Positions 19,721 through 28,278 of a DNA stretch of 64,000 nt are shown here, in pieces (position 1 is the first letter of the stretch; each line of letters starts with the position of its first letter). The stretch comes from Clostridiales bacterium (lineage in GTDB: Bacteria > Bacillota > Clostridia > Christensenellales > Pumilibacteraceae): assembly GCA_015055625.1 (NCBI GenBank), contig SVHU01000003.1, positions 1 to 64,000 on the forward strand, in the 5' to 3' direction. A program made the position numbers and the translations under genes. The notes under the pieces were generated by a model. It was not told the DNA's origin. It saw only the letters and a program-made list of their open reading frames with translations, and ran no database searches.

Positions 19721-20443
19721 ATGGCAAAACTCATCGCTCAGCCCTCTTCAAAAAGATCGTTTGTAGGGCTTAGCAACAATCAACTTAAAATTATTGCGAT
19801 GTTATCTATGCTTGTAGATCATATAGGCGTAGAGCTTTATCCTACGCTCAAATTTTTGCGCATACTTGGTCGTCTTGCTTTGCCGTTATTTGCATACATG
19901 ATTGCAGAAGGTTGCTTTTACACCAAAAGCCGAACACGATACCTTATACTTCTTTCCACATTAGCAGTTTTATGTCAAGTAGTATTTTATATAACCACAG
20001 AGTCGCTCTATCAAGGAATTTTAATAACGTTTTCGCTATCGGTAATAACTATCTTTTCTTTTGATAATATTCTAAAAAGCGAAAATCTTTTCAAGATTCT
20101 CTTAGGACTTATTGGCTTAACTTTTGCTCTCTACGTTGCGCTTTTTATGCCGATACGCTACGAAAGCGAGGGGTTTAAAATAGACTACGGAGCGCTTGGA
20201 ATGTTTATGCCCGTTGCAATTTATTACGCGCCAACTAAGATAATTAAGCTTATCGCATGCGCATTTATGCTTGTATTTTTAGGAATAGCCTTACAAGGCG
20301 TACAGTTTTACGCGCTACTCGCTCTTCCTCTTTTAGCTTTATACAACGGACAGCGTGGCACTCCCAAACTAAAGTACGTATTTTACGTTTTTTATCCGCT
20401 ACACCTAATCGCCATATACTTGGCAAGTATTATGCTGTTTTGA
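19721..20443 (+). CDS. TraX-family integral membrane protein
   Basis: 240 residues, about seven transmembrane helices. The N-terminal signature NQLKIIAMLSMLVDHIGVEL followed by 'LGRLALPLFAYMIAEGCFYTKS' is diagnostic of the TraX family, named after the F-plasmid pilin acetylase. Chromosomal members in Firmicutes are probable membrane acyltransferases of unknown target. The ATG has TTTGGAGC upstream and a promoter (TTGATA, 18 bases, TATAAT) ending about 25 bases before it. No conjugation genes are nearby, so a role in pilin modification is unlikely. Confidence 0.85.
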   Translation: MAKLIAQPSSKRSFVGLSNNQLKIIAMLSMLVDHIGVELYPTLKFLRILGRLALPLFAYMIAEGCFYTKSRTRYLILLSTLAVLCQVVFYITTESLYQGILITFSLSVITIFSFDNILKSENLFKILLGLIGLTFALYVALFMPIRYESEGFKIDYGALGMFMPVAIYYAPTKIIKLIACAFMLVFLGIALQGVQFYALLALPLLALYNGQRGTPKLKYVFYVFYPLHLIAIYLASIMLF

Positions 20444-20481
20444 TTTGTCCGAAATTGACATCATATTGTCCTTTTTTAACA

Positions 20482-20509
20482 TTGCTTTTTACAACAGTTA
20501 TGTTATAAT
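20482..20509 (+). promoter_or_regulatory. Promoter of the sialidase-like gene
   Basis: TTGCTT 20482-20487 and TATAAT 20504-20509, spacing 16, followed by the AGGGAGAGG ribosome binding site. Confidence 0.6.
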
Positions 20510-20544
20510 AAAATTATACAACTTTTTAGGGAGAGGAAGAGAAT

Positions 20545-21921
20545 ATGAAAGGATATGACAAGTGGAGCTACGCGCCTTACAGACCGTTTTTGTACAACGT
20601 GGGAGATATTTATATTTGCCGTGTCGTACCCTACGAGCACTCTATACGCTTTGAATGGCTAAAAGATAATTTTAGCAATTTCGAAATTTTTTACCGCGTG
20701 CGTAATGAGGACGAATTTATTAAAATCGGTCAAACGAACGACGATTATTTTGTTATCGAAAGCCTTGAAACAAATACCGACTATGAGTTCTACGTAGCGA
20801 GCAATGACAAAAAAAGTCGCACACGTATTGCAAGAACAGGTAAAAGTGTGGGAACTGTCGTAAATTACTTACATCCCGACGACGAAGCGTACGCGTTCTC
20901 TGGAAGATATTTATGCTCCCCATCACTAGTGCGTCATCCCGACGGATACTTACTTGCATCTATGGACCTTTACGCTGGCGGACATCCGCAAAACCTAACA
21001 CTTATTTTCCGCTCTGACGACAACGGCAAGAACTGGAAGTACGTAAGCGAGCTTATGCCTTGTTTTTGGGGCAAGCTGTTTATCCATAACAACGAACTTT
21101 ATATGATTTCCTCTTCTACCGAATATGGCGATTTATTGATTTCAAAGTCTACCGACGGCGGAAAAACTTTTCCTGCACCTGTTTGCCTACTTCGTGGTTC
21201 TAACGGCAAAAACGGCAATGACGGCGTTCATTGCAATCCACAAAACAAGATTGTTTATAACGGTAGATTGTATACGACTTTTGAGTGGGGGGCTTGGGCT
21301 AATAAACAAACGTGCCATAGCGCAATGGTTGGCTCTTGTGCCGTCGGCGACGATTTACTCGTTCCCGAAAACTGGAGCTTCACCGAGCCACGCCCATTTG
21401 ATAGATTTAACGAAGAGCTTAAAGACAAACCGCTTTGCATGATGACGATTGAGGGTACAATAGTCGTTTCGCCCGAAAACAAGCTACTTAACGTAATGAG
21501 ATTTGGAGTAAAGGGCAAGGCGATTGCTTATGAAATTGACAAAAACGATCCTGAAGCTCAGCTTGCGTTCTATCGCACTATTTCCTTCCCCGCGCACATG
21601 TCCAAGTTTATGATAAAGTACGACGAGGTAAGCAAGAAATACTACTCGGTAGCAACTCGTATTTATAACTGGGATAACCTTGTAACGCGCAATCTTCTCT
21701 CTCTATTAGTGTCCGACGATTTGTATAATTGGAAAGTAGCAACAGACCTACTTGATTATAGACACGAAAGCTCGGAAAAGGTAGGATTCCAGTACGTGGA
21801 CTTTGAATTTGAAGGCGACGATATAATTTATTTGTGCAGAACTGCAATAAACAACGCGCATAATTTCCACGACAGCAATTATCAAACTTTCCACCGCATA
21901 AAAGACTTTAGAAAAATCTAA
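20545..21921 (+). CDS. Sialidase/BNR-type beta-propeller hydrolase-like protein with N-terminal FN3
   Basis: 458 residues without a signal peptide, so cytoplasmic. Residues 20-100 look like a fibronectin type III domain (VVPYEHSIRFEWL … NTDYEFYVAS). The rest is a sialidase-like propeller: SPSLVRHPDGYLLAS, two Asp-box motifs (SDDNGKNWK near 160, STDGGKTF near 208), and later blades (GVHCNPQNKIVYNGRLYTTF). The family includes sialidases and other glycosidases or lyases; I cannot name the substrate or identify the full arginine triad. The location near GH172 and AraC genes suggests carbohydrate use. Confidence 0.75.
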   Translation: MKGYDKWSYAPYRPFLYNVGDIYICRVVPYEHSIRFEWLKDNFSNFEIFYRVRNEDEFIKIGQTNDDYFVIESLETNTDYEFYVASNDKKSRTRIARTGKSVGTVVNYLHPDDEAYAFSGRYLCSPSLVRHPDGYLLASMDLYAGGHPQNLTLIFRSDDNGKNWKYVSELMPCFWGKLFIHNNELYMISSSTEYGDLLISKSTDGGKTFPAPVCLLRGSNGKNGNDGVHCNPQNKIVYNGRLYTTFEWGAWANKQTCHSAMVGSCAVGDDLLVPENWSFTEPRPFDRFNEELKDKPLCMMTIEGTIVVSPENKLLNVMRFGVKGKAIAYEIDKNDPEAQLAFYRTISFPAHMSKFMIKYDEVSKKYYSVATRIYNWDNLVTRNLLSLLVSDDLYNWKVATDLLDYRHESSEKVGFQYVDFEFEGDDIIYLCRTAINNAHNFHDSNYQTFHRIKDFRKI

Positions 21922-21932
21922 ATAAGCATAAC

Positions 21933-21970
21933 AAAAAACCGCAAAACGATAATACGTATTGCGGTTTTTT
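21933..21970. terminator. Bidirectional terminator
   Basis: AAAAAACCGCAA and TTGCGGTTTTTT arms between two convergent genes. Confidence 0.9.
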
Positions 21971-21988
21971 GTTAATTTTGATAGTTTA

Positions 21989-22393
21989 TTAGACAGGAGG
22001 CATATCGCTTCCATTTACTTGCTGTGTAGTAATTGAATTGGTCCAAAAACCAGCTTTTACTTTTGTTTTTACGAAAGCTATTGGATTTTGTGGGGTTAGC
22101 GTTACCACTAAGTCCTCGCATTTTCTTATCATTCCGCAGGTAAAATGCAAAGTATAAGTTCCAAACGGAAGTGGAATTCTCGTGCTTTCGGTATTGCCTA
22201 AATGCCCAAAAGGAACACCGTTAATATATATACCAAACCCTACCGCCATAGCTAAAGGAGTTCCCATTCTATATATTTGAATTAGTCCCTCGTTGTTTAC
22301 AAACCCACTACCACACTTAGGACAAAAAGTAGCGGAATCAAACTCCATAACCTTATTGCATTTATTGCACCTATATCTTAATAATCTAGACAT
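21989..22393 (-). CDS. Zinc-ribbon protein with a beta-rich C-terminal domain
   Basis: 134 residues. The N-terminus is a zinc ribbon (Y-R-C-x2-C at residues 9-12 and CPKC at 24-27). The remainder (MGTPLAMAVGFGIYINGVPFGHL, then IPLPFGTYTLHFTCGM) looks like the small PEGA/DUF2846-like beta domain often seen behind such ribbons. No membrane segment. AAGGAGAG precedes the ATG. Function unknown. Confidence 0.75.
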   Translation of the reverse strand: MSRLLRYRCNKCNKVMEFDSATFCPKCGSGFVNNEGLIQIYRMGTPLAMAVGFGIYINGVPFGHLGNTESTRIPLPFGTYTLHFTCGMIRKCEDLVVTLTPQNPIAFVKTKVKAGFWTNSITTQQVNGSDMPPV

Positions 22394-22455
22394 TCTTCTC
22401 TCCTTGTAAAGTTATGATTTTATTATAACACATTAAAACACAGCTTGTCAATAGT

Positions 22456-23301
22456 CTACTGATTTTTATCCAATTTAGGCGACACACCGTAAAAGGTTTT
22501 ATATGCTCTAGAAAACGCGTAAACCGATTGGTAACCAGTATTCTCTGCAACGTAAGTTACCGAACGTTCTTTTAGCATTTGCTTGGCTGTTTGCATACGC
22601 TTTTTATTGCGGTACGCCACAATTCCCACGTTGTATTCGTCCTTAAAAAGCTTTTCTAAATAAAACTTACTGTAAGAAAAGAAGCTTGCAAAATCGTCTA
22701 AACTCATTCTTAGCCCCATACCCGAATCGATATGCTCTTTGATCTGGCTAGCAAGGCGTTGTTTTTCCGCTTTTTCACTTGCAAAAATTTCGGGGCAGTT
22801 ATGCTTTGCAACAAGCGCTATAAGCTGAGTAAGCATTCCTTTTTTACTAAGCTCGTCGTCTTTCTCGTCTATCGATACAATGCGATAAAACACAGACAAA
22901 AACTCGTCCTTATTCTCCACTTTTATAATAGGCGAATTTATATATCCCTCAAACGCGTTTTGCGCTATATCAGCCCTTTCTTTTTCGCTCATCGCGTCCT
23001 TATTCTTAAAGGATATGGGGATACGCTCACTATCCTTTGTATGCGCTAAATCAAAATGGATATGAGGTTGTGACACACCGCCTTTCCCCACCTTAAAACT
23101 ATGCTCCACCCCAGGACAGAGCAGTATAAAATCGCCCGCGCTACACTCGTGATTTTTACCGTTATAAAATAGAGTCCAACCGCCTCGTTCGATATAAATT
23201 ATTTCATAATCATAAATAACTCTTAGCGGAAGATGGGCGTTTTCGCTTAAAACAGAGGGGCGCGCATAACGGATATACGGATTGATTTCGCTTATCTTCA
23301 T
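22456..23301 (-). CDS. AraC-family transcriptional regulator
   Basis: 281 residues. An N-terminal cupin-like domain (WTLFYNGKNHECSAGDFILLCPGVEHSFKV) and a C-terminal double HTH (SLDDFASFFSYSKFYLEKLF and VTYVAENTGYQSVYAFSRAY, ending FYGVSPK). It is divergent from the GH172 gene at 23407, with 105 bases between, and probably activates it in response to a sugar. GAGGTG precedes the ATG. Confidence 0.9.
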   Translation of the reverse strand: MKISEINPYIRYARPSVLSENAHLPLRVIYDYEIIYIERGGWTLFYNGKNHECSAGDFILLCPGVEHSFKVGKGGVSQPHIHFDLAHTKDSERIPISFKNKDAMSEKERADIAQNAFEGYINSPIIKVENKDEFLSVFYRIVSIDEKDDELSKKGMLTQLIALVAKHNCPEIFASEKAEKQRLASQIKEHIDSGMGLRMSLDDFASFFSYSKFYLEKLFKDEYNVGIVAYRNKKRMQTAKQMLKERSVTYVAENTGYQSVYAFSRAYKTFYGVSPKLDKNQ

Positions 23302-23347
23302 TTACACCTCACAGCAAGAAATGTTAAATAAATAACAATATTTATCA

Positions 23348-23376
23348 TTGATATTATACACCCGTTTTGGTATAAT
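23348..23376 (+). promoter_or_regulatory. Sigma-A promoter of the GH172 gene
   Basis: TTGATA 23348-23353 and TATAAT 23371-23376, spacing 17, in the region divergent from the AraC gene. Confidence 0.75.
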
Positions 23377-23406
23377 TGCAACAAGATATATAAGGAGGAA
23401 AATAAA

Positions 23407-24462
23407 ATGTTAAATTATTTGACTACTAAAAAGAATATTAAAACTTTTTCCGTATGTCCCGAAAATCCCACGGGTAAAAAGGGCGAGGGAGGAAAAGCAA
23501 CAGAGGGAACAGGCTCGTATGCGTCCAGAGATTTAGGTCAGGGTTGGAAGGTAAGCCCGTACTATATCGTAGAGCCTGCCTCTACAATAGTTCTTGCCGA
23601 CGTTGTAGGACAAGGCTCTATACGCCACTTTTGGATAACGGACGGTAGCAAGGCAGGACGCTTACTTATCCTAAAAATCTATTTTGACGGCTACGACAAA
23701 CCTGCCGTTCACGTTCCTCTGTCCGATTTTTTCTGCAATGCGGACAATAGAGAATATCGTCAAAACAACGGACTTCCCATTTGTTATAATCCGCGAAAGG
23801 GCATGAACTGCTATTTTGAAATGCCGTACTTTAAGGGCTTTAAGGTAGAAATTGACAACATTTCTCCCGACCCCATTGCTATTTATTATCAAATTGACTG
23901 CGAAGAAAAGGAAATTCCACAAGACTCGTTATACTTCCACGCGCAGTTTAGACGCACTAATCCGCTTCCTTATAAACAACCCTACACAATACTTGACAAC
24001 GTTAAGGGTAACGGTCACTACGTAGGTACGTATATGAACTGGGGCGTAAAGAGCAACGGTTGGTGGGGCGAGGGCGAAATTAAGTTCTACCTCGACGGCG
24101 ACAGCGATTTCCCATCCATTTGTGGAACGGGAACCGAAGACTATTTTTGCGGAGCGTATAACTTTGACGTAAAGGGCGCTTACACCGAATTTTCCACACC
24201 TTACTCCGGACTACATAAGGTGTGTGAAACCGACCAAAGATATCTTGCTACGCGTTACTTTAACATGTACCGCTGGCACTTAAACGACCCCATTTATTTT
24301 AAGGAAGATATCAAAGTAACCATTCAAGCACTAGGCTGGAGAAGCGGAGGTAGATACTTGCCTCTAAAGGACGATATCTCTTCCGTTGCGTACTGGTATT
24401 CGGATAATATGGATAACGACTATCCGCCCATGCCTTCACCCGACGAACTTGAAATAATATGA
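23407..24462 (+). CDS. GH172 (DUF2961) family glycoside hydrolase
   Basis: 351 residues, no signal peptide. Family marks: G-S-I-R-H-F-W-I-T near residue 72, DFFCNAD near 107, NCYFEMPYFKGFKVEI near 138, and the most conserved motif GTGTEDYFCGAY at about 240-251. The Glu in GTGTED matches the conserved acidic position of the family. GH172 enzymes are known as alpha-D-fructofuranosidases / difructose dianhydride I synthases and D-arabinanases, acting as trimers or hexamers. Substrate here is unknown. It stands alone after its promoter and AGGAGG, divergent from an AraC regulator. Confidence 0.88.
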   Translation: MLNYLTTKKNIKTFSVCPENPTGKKGEGGKATEGTGSYASRDLGQGWKVSPYYIVEPASTIVLADVVGQGSIRHFWITDGSKAGRLLILKIYFDGYDKPAVHVPLSDFFCNADNREYRQNNGLPICYNPRKGMNCYFEMPYFKGFKVEIDNISPDPIAIYYQIDCEEKEIPQDSLYFHAQFRRTNPLPYKQPYTILDNVKGNGHYVGTYMNWGVKSNGWWGEGEIKFYLDGDSDFPSICGTGTEDYFCGAYNFDVKGAYTEFSTPYSGLHKVCETDQRYLATRYFNMYRWHLNDPIYFKEDIKVTIQALGWRSGGRYLPLKDDISSVAYWYSDNMDNDYPPMPSPDELEII

Positions 24463-24513
24463 TATCGTTTAATTTTTTCACATACGTATATAACTTTTTA
24501 TAACAAACCACAT

Positions 24514-24550
24514 AAAAACGGCAAGCCTGATGTTTAGGCTCGCCGTTTTT
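24514..24550 (+). terminator. Rho-independent terminator
   Basis: AAAAACGGC(A)AGCCT and AGGCT(C)GCCGTTTTT arms, followed by T residues, 50 bases after the GH172 stop. The convergent gene on the other strand could use it too. Confidence 0.85.
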
Positions 24551-24596
24551 ATTGTTTGCGTGTGCAGGAAAAAGGGGAAGGGATGTTTAACGGATG

Positions 24597-25448
24597 TTAT
24601 TTAATGGGAACAAACTGCACTACGCCACCTAAATCAATATCAATTCTGAACTTGAACGAAAGTTTTCTCTCGCTGTCGTCCTTGTCTAGCTCAATGTCTA
24701 CCTTTGCGTAAGTTTCGCCGTTTTCGGTTACGAAATTGTAAGAGTACTCAAGCTCAACACCAGCAACTTCGATAGAGTAACTAACTTCAATCTTCCCGTT
24801 ACGGTCAATCTCATACTCTGTTTCGGTTTCGAAAACCTTATAGCCGTTTACGTAAGCGCTATACACAAAGCTTTGCTCGTCATTCTCAATTTCTTGCTCG
24901 ATAACAATATACGCATTGTCGCCCTTAGCGATAGTGAAAGTATACTCTTCTTCACCATTTTCAATTTCTACTTCGCTCTTAACAAAGAATTCAGTGCCGT
25001 TGATTTCTACAATACCTTCGCCAAACTGCTCGTCGCCGTTATAAGCTGTGGTGTTATAGTGGAAGGTGTAATCTTTTTTAACTCCGTCCTTACCAGTTAC
25101 AGTAACGGTGTACTTAAACTCGTAACCGTCCTTATCAGATGCGGTAACTTCGCTTTTTACAATGCCGTCGTTAGAAGTAGTGTAAGCTATTGCAAGATTT
25201 TTTTGAATAATATCTTCAAATCCACTTAAAGAGAAGTCGAAAGTTTTACTGGTATTTACCTCAGACGATATTGTTTGAACAGATGCAGAATTTGCGTTAA
25301 GTATTCCCACCGCGCTTATGGTAGAATGTTCTAACGCCGTAAGATTTTCCTTTTTAGGCTCTGATGACGAGCATCCGACAAACGCGCCCAAAGTAAGAGC
25401 AAATATGCAAGTTACAAGTAAAAGAGCAAATATTTTAAGTTTTTTCAT
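24597..25448 (-). CDS. Lipoprotein of unknown function (sigma/anti-sigma neighbour)
   Basis: 283 residues with a lipoprotein signal (FALTLGAFVGC lipobox at about 22-26). The mature region is acidic, Tyr/Glu-rich and beta-strand-like (EIENGEEEYTFTIAKGDNAYIV, YVNGYKVFETETEYEIDRNG). It resembles in style and composition the extracytoplasmic part of the anti-sigma-like protein next door, and may be a diverged relative or a target of that sigma factor. GGAGGT precedes the ATG. Not recognised further. Confidence 0.75.
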   Translation of the reverse strand: MKKLKIFALLLVTCIFALTLGAFVGCSSSEPKKENLTALEHSTISAVGILNANSASVQTISSEVNTSKTFDFSLSGFEDIIQKNLAIAYTTSNDGIVKSEVTASDKDGYEFKYTVTVTGKDGVKKDYTFHYNTTAYNGDEQFGEGIVEINGTEFFVKSEVEIENGEEEYTFTIAKGDNAYIVIEQEIENDEQSFVYSAYVNGYKVFETETEYEIDRNGKIEVSYSIEVAGVELEYSYNFVTENGETYAKVDIELDKDDSERKLSFKFRIDIDLGGVVQFVPIK

Positions 25449-25581
25449 AATTTTTTACCTCCAGATCTAATATTATATCGATACGCGTTTGCGTTTATTT
25501 TCGTATCTTGACTATAAGACAACCTACAATTTGTTTTTATTGGCGTTTTTAAAAAATTTTTTTTAATTTTTTTGTAAAAGA

Positions 25582-25612
25582 AAAATCGGGCTTTAACCAA
25601 AACCCGATTTTA
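25582..25612 (-). terminator. Terminator of the sigma/anti-sigma operon
   Basis: AAAATCGGG and CCCGATTTT arms around an AACC-containing loop, with a following T run on the minus strand. Confidence 0.8.
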
Positions 25613-25625
25613 TATAATTACTTTA

Positions 25626-26624
25626 TTATTTTATTAGCGAAATCTTAAATTCAAACCCAAAATCGTATTCGTAGGTATTGTTTTCATGACGAATATCAAA
25701 ATCAGTCTTAAAGAGAGGATTTTCGTACGAGCCGTGAATAACGTTTTTATCATAAACAAACGTGATCTCAGTTTCAATACCGCCCTCTACAATTTCCATT
25801 TCTATTTGCTTTTTTCCATTTTCGTTGCTTACCGACAATGACACACCAGAAAACAGCAAGCCGTTATTATAATAGCCATACTCGTATTCGTTCTCGTTCA
25901 CCTCGGTTTCGTTTTCTATGCTTATATACCTGAAATCGTCAAAGTATACCCTAAGCTCCATTTCTACTTCGTCATCTTCGTTTTCCCACTCACCCCAAAC
26001 TTTGAAGCTATCAGAGCCCAAAACCATAATACCATCCACCGTTACGGTGTGCGCGTTTTGTTCTTTTTCGTTGTAATAAAGCTCGTAAGCTACGCTGTAA
26101 TTGTCACTATCGGTATAAGCAACAATGAGCTTTTTAGTATACAAAGCAAAATCTTCATTTTCATTATCCTCGTACTTTGCAACAATATTAGACGAGGAAA
26201 GGAAAGCGTCCGCCGACAATAAATAACCGTTTATCTTTTTTGCAATAGGTTCGAAAACCTCGCCCATAGAGCTTTCATTGTCATCTGCAATGGTAGAAAG
26301 CATGTTTTCGTGTTCCATAAGATTGCCTAGCGCAAATACTTCCTTACTAAAAACTTGCTGGGTTTTTGTAAGGCTTGTTCCACCTCGTCCGCCTTGATCG
26401 TTAAAAGCAAATGGTAACACGATTGCAATAATAATCGCAACTAACGCCGTTGCAAAAGCTCCAATCTTTGCGTAAAACGTCCTTTTAACGCGCGGAGTTT
26501 TTACACTTTCGGGCGCATTATTAGGCGCGGACTTTACGTTTTGCAAAATCTCTGCGCTTTTGTCCGCAATAACAATCTCGTCCGCCTTGCTTCTTATTAA
26601 ATTTTTCAAATCCTTATTTTTCAT
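25626..26624 (-). CDS. Membrane anti-sigma-factor-like protein
   Basis: 332 residues: a cytoplasmic N-terminus (1-50, Lys-rich), one transmembrane helix (about 51-74, AKIGAFATALVAIIIAIVLP), and an extracytoplasmic acidic beta-rich domain. Its start overlaps the stop of the sigma-factor gene by 4 bases (ATGA), the standard translationally coupled arrangement of ECF sigma and its anti-sigma. No zinc-binding HxxxCxxC motif is seen, so it is not a ZAS-type anti-sigma. The ectodomain resembles the downstream lipoprotein. Confidence 0.75.
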   Translation of the reverse strand: MKNKDLKNLIRSKADEIVIADKSAEILQNVKSAPNNAPESVKTPRVKRTFYAKIGAFATALVAIIIAIVLPFAFNDQGGRGGTSLTKTQQVFSKEVFALGNLMEHENMLSTIADDNESSMGEVFEPIAKKINGYLLSADAFLSSSNIVAKYEDNENEDFALYTKKLIVAYTDSDNYSVAYELYYNEKEQNAHTVTVDGIMVLGSDSFKVWGEWENEDDEVEMELRVYFDDFRYISIENETEVNENEYEYGYYNNGLLFSGVSLSVSNENGKKQIEMEIVEGGIETEITFVYDKNVIHGSYENPLFKTDFDIRHENNTYEYDFGFEFKISLIK

Positions 26625-27130
26625 AGAATTCTATCCGCCTTTTTGCGCAATTTTGCAAGCGCCCTGTTATACTTCCACAATACAGTGCCAAGTGGCTTGC
26701 CCAGTATTTCCGCAATCTCTCTGAACTTAAAGCCCAACACGATATGGTATGTAATTATTTCTCGCGCCTCACTATCGTCAAGCAGAGAAATAATCTCTTC
26801 AAAACCGCTGTTTCCCTCGTTAAAGTCCACCTTTTGCACGGTCAGAGCCTCGTCGTTATACAGCGTTTTGTCGTCTTTTTTTATCTTGTTGATGCTCTTG
26901 TTCCTGGCTATAACGCACAGGTAGGCAAGCACGTTGTCGCTGTTGTGAACGCTTTGCAATGACGAAAGAAAGGATACGTAAGTTTCTTGCATTATATCCT
27001 CGGCAAGCCCTCTGTCCCGTAAAATAGTGAGCGCGGAAAAATAGACCTGCTTTGACGTTTGCTTATAAAACTCGTCAAAGTCGGTATAATCCCCATTTTT
27101 GAACTTGAGAATATACTTTTCGTAATCCAT
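26621..27130 (-). CDS. ECF-type RNA polymerase sigma factor
   Basis: 169 residues. Region 2 is at about 10-85 (FDEFYKQTSKQVYFSALTIL, then GLAEDIMQETYVSF), and region 4 at about 115-165 (FREIAEILGKPLGTVLWKYNRALAKLRK). It is co-transcribed with a membrane anti-sigma-like gene. Unlike many ECF genes, it has a plain sigma-A promoter upstream. AGGAAAGG precedes the ATG. Regulon unknown; the downstream lipoprotein is a candidate. Confidence 0.9.
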   Translation of the reverse strand: MDYEKYILKFKNGDYTDFDEFYKQTSKQVYFSALTILRDRGLAEDIMQETYVSFLSSLQSVHNSDNVLAYLCVIARNKSINKIKKDDKTLYNDEALTVQKVDFNEGNSGFEEIISLLDDSEAREIITYHIVLGFKFREIAEILGKPLGTVLWKYNRALAKLRKKADRIL

Positions 27131-27193
27131 TATCCTTTCCTTCCTACTATAATTACACCTAAGCGCGCGCTTTTATTGGCATTAGCAGAAAAA

Positions 27194-27223
27194 ATTATAA
27201 CATTTTATTGCTAATCTTGTCAA
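27194..27223 (-). promoter_or_regulatory. Sigma-A promoter of the sigma/anti-sigma operon
   Basis: On the minus strand TTGACA (27218-27223) and TATAAT (27194-27199), spacing 18. Confidence 0.75.
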
Positions 27224-27293
27224 TCTCACGTTAAAAAACAAATTTTATATTAAGGTAATTCTAACCTAAGCTGTCAATTCACTTTTTCATTGC

Positions 27294-27322
27294 TTGCATT
27301 TTTTGCGTAGCTGTAATATAAT
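27294..27322 (+). promoter_or_regulatory. Promoter giving a probably leaderless transcript
   Basis: TTGCAT 27294-27299 and TATAAT 27317-27322, spacing 17. The -10 ends only six bases before the ATG at 27329, and there is no Shine-Dalgarno, so transcription would start at or beside the start codon. Confidence 0.6.
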
Positions 27323-27328
27323 AAGATT

Positions 27329-28165
27329 ATGGAATGGATTATAACAATTATTATAGTAGCAAGCTTGCTGATAGCGGGGCTGATAGTCTGGACAATTTTA
27401 TCCAACGTATTACTAAAGACCACAAACTATGATATTAAGTCTGAAAAGCTCCCTACAACTTTTGACGGGTTCAAGATTGCGCACGTTTCCGACTTTCATA
27501 ACGATAAAAAGCTAGGCGAAAAGCTTGTTTGCGCCATAAAAAAAAGCTTGCCCGACATTATCGTAATAACAGGCGACCTTATTGACAGCAGGAAAACTAA
27601 TACAGTCGTTGCGATAAACTTTATTAGCAAAATCACGGAAATTGCGCCCATTTATTACGTTGTAGGAAATCACGAATCCAGAATTAGCGAATATAAGTCC
27701 TTAGAAAAAGATTTACTTTCTTTGGGCGTTAAGGTTTTACGCAACAAAAAAGAGGAAATACTCCGCAATAACGGTAAGCTTGTTATTGCAGGCGTAGACG
27801 ATCCGAATTTTAACAAAACGACCAAAAATGAAGCATACGTAATGGATAAAACCTTACAATCGCTCGACTTGACAGACGATTTTAACATTGTTCTTTCTCA
27901 CCGTCCCGAGCTTTTTGAGGTGTATGCTACGCACAAAGCGGACGTAGTTTTTTGCGGACACGCGCACGGCGGACAGTTCAGAGTATTTGGGCGCGGTTTA
28001 TACGCTCCACAGCAAGGCTTTTTCCCTCGCTTTACCTCGTCTGTTCACGAAAAAAACTCTACTAGCATGGTTGTAAGCAGAGGAATAAGTAACAGTGCGT
28101 TTCCATTCAGGTTTAACAATTGCCCTGAGCTTGTTATAGTTACGATAAAGCACAAAAAAAATTAG
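27329..28165 (+). CDS. Membrane-anchored metallophosphoesterase
   Basis: 278 residues: an N-terminal transmembrane helix (about 3-27), then a calcineurin-like phosphoesterase domain with all metal motifs: DFH (55-57), GDLID (82-86), GNHE (113-116), a single His in the SHRPEL segment, and GHAHGGQ near 213-219. This matches the YkuE/YaeI type, implicated in lipid A or phospholipid-related phosphate-ester hydrolysis at the membrane; substrate here unknown. The gene appears to be monocistronic and leaderless. Confidence 0.88.
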   Translation: MEWIITIIIVASLLIAGLIVWTILSNVLLKTTNYDIKSEKLPTTFDGFKIAHVSDFHNDKKLGEKLVCAIKKSLPDIIVITGDLIDSRKTNTVVAINFISKITEIAPIYYVVGNHESRISEYKSLEKDLLSLGVKVLRNKKEEILRNNGKLVIAGVDDPNFNKTTKNEAYVMDKTLQSLDLTDDFNIVLSHRPELFEVYATHKADVVFCGHAHGGQFRVFGRGLYAPQQGFFPRFTSSVHEKNSTSMVVSRGISNSAFPFRFNNCPELVIVTIKHKKN

Positions 28166-28216
28166 CATTATTTTAACAAAATCACGCAAAATTTTCACTA
28201 ATTTTTTCATTTGCTA

Positions 28217-28245
28217 TTGACATACGCTTGTTTTTGTAATACAAT
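28217..28245 (+). promoter_or_regulatory. Sigma-A promoter of the SDR gene
   Basis: TTGACA 28217-28222 and TACAAT 28240-28245, spacing 17, followed by a TAGGAGG ribosome binding site. Confidence 0.75.
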
Positions 28246-28278
28246 AAAACGGTAAACATCTTATAGGAGGATTTTATT

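Noticed and set aside
27255-27275. AGGTAA…TTACCT-like inverted repeat upstream of the sigma gene as an operator of the XRE type
   Set aside because: It has mismatches and a different spacing from the TTAGG-N5-CCTAA sites.
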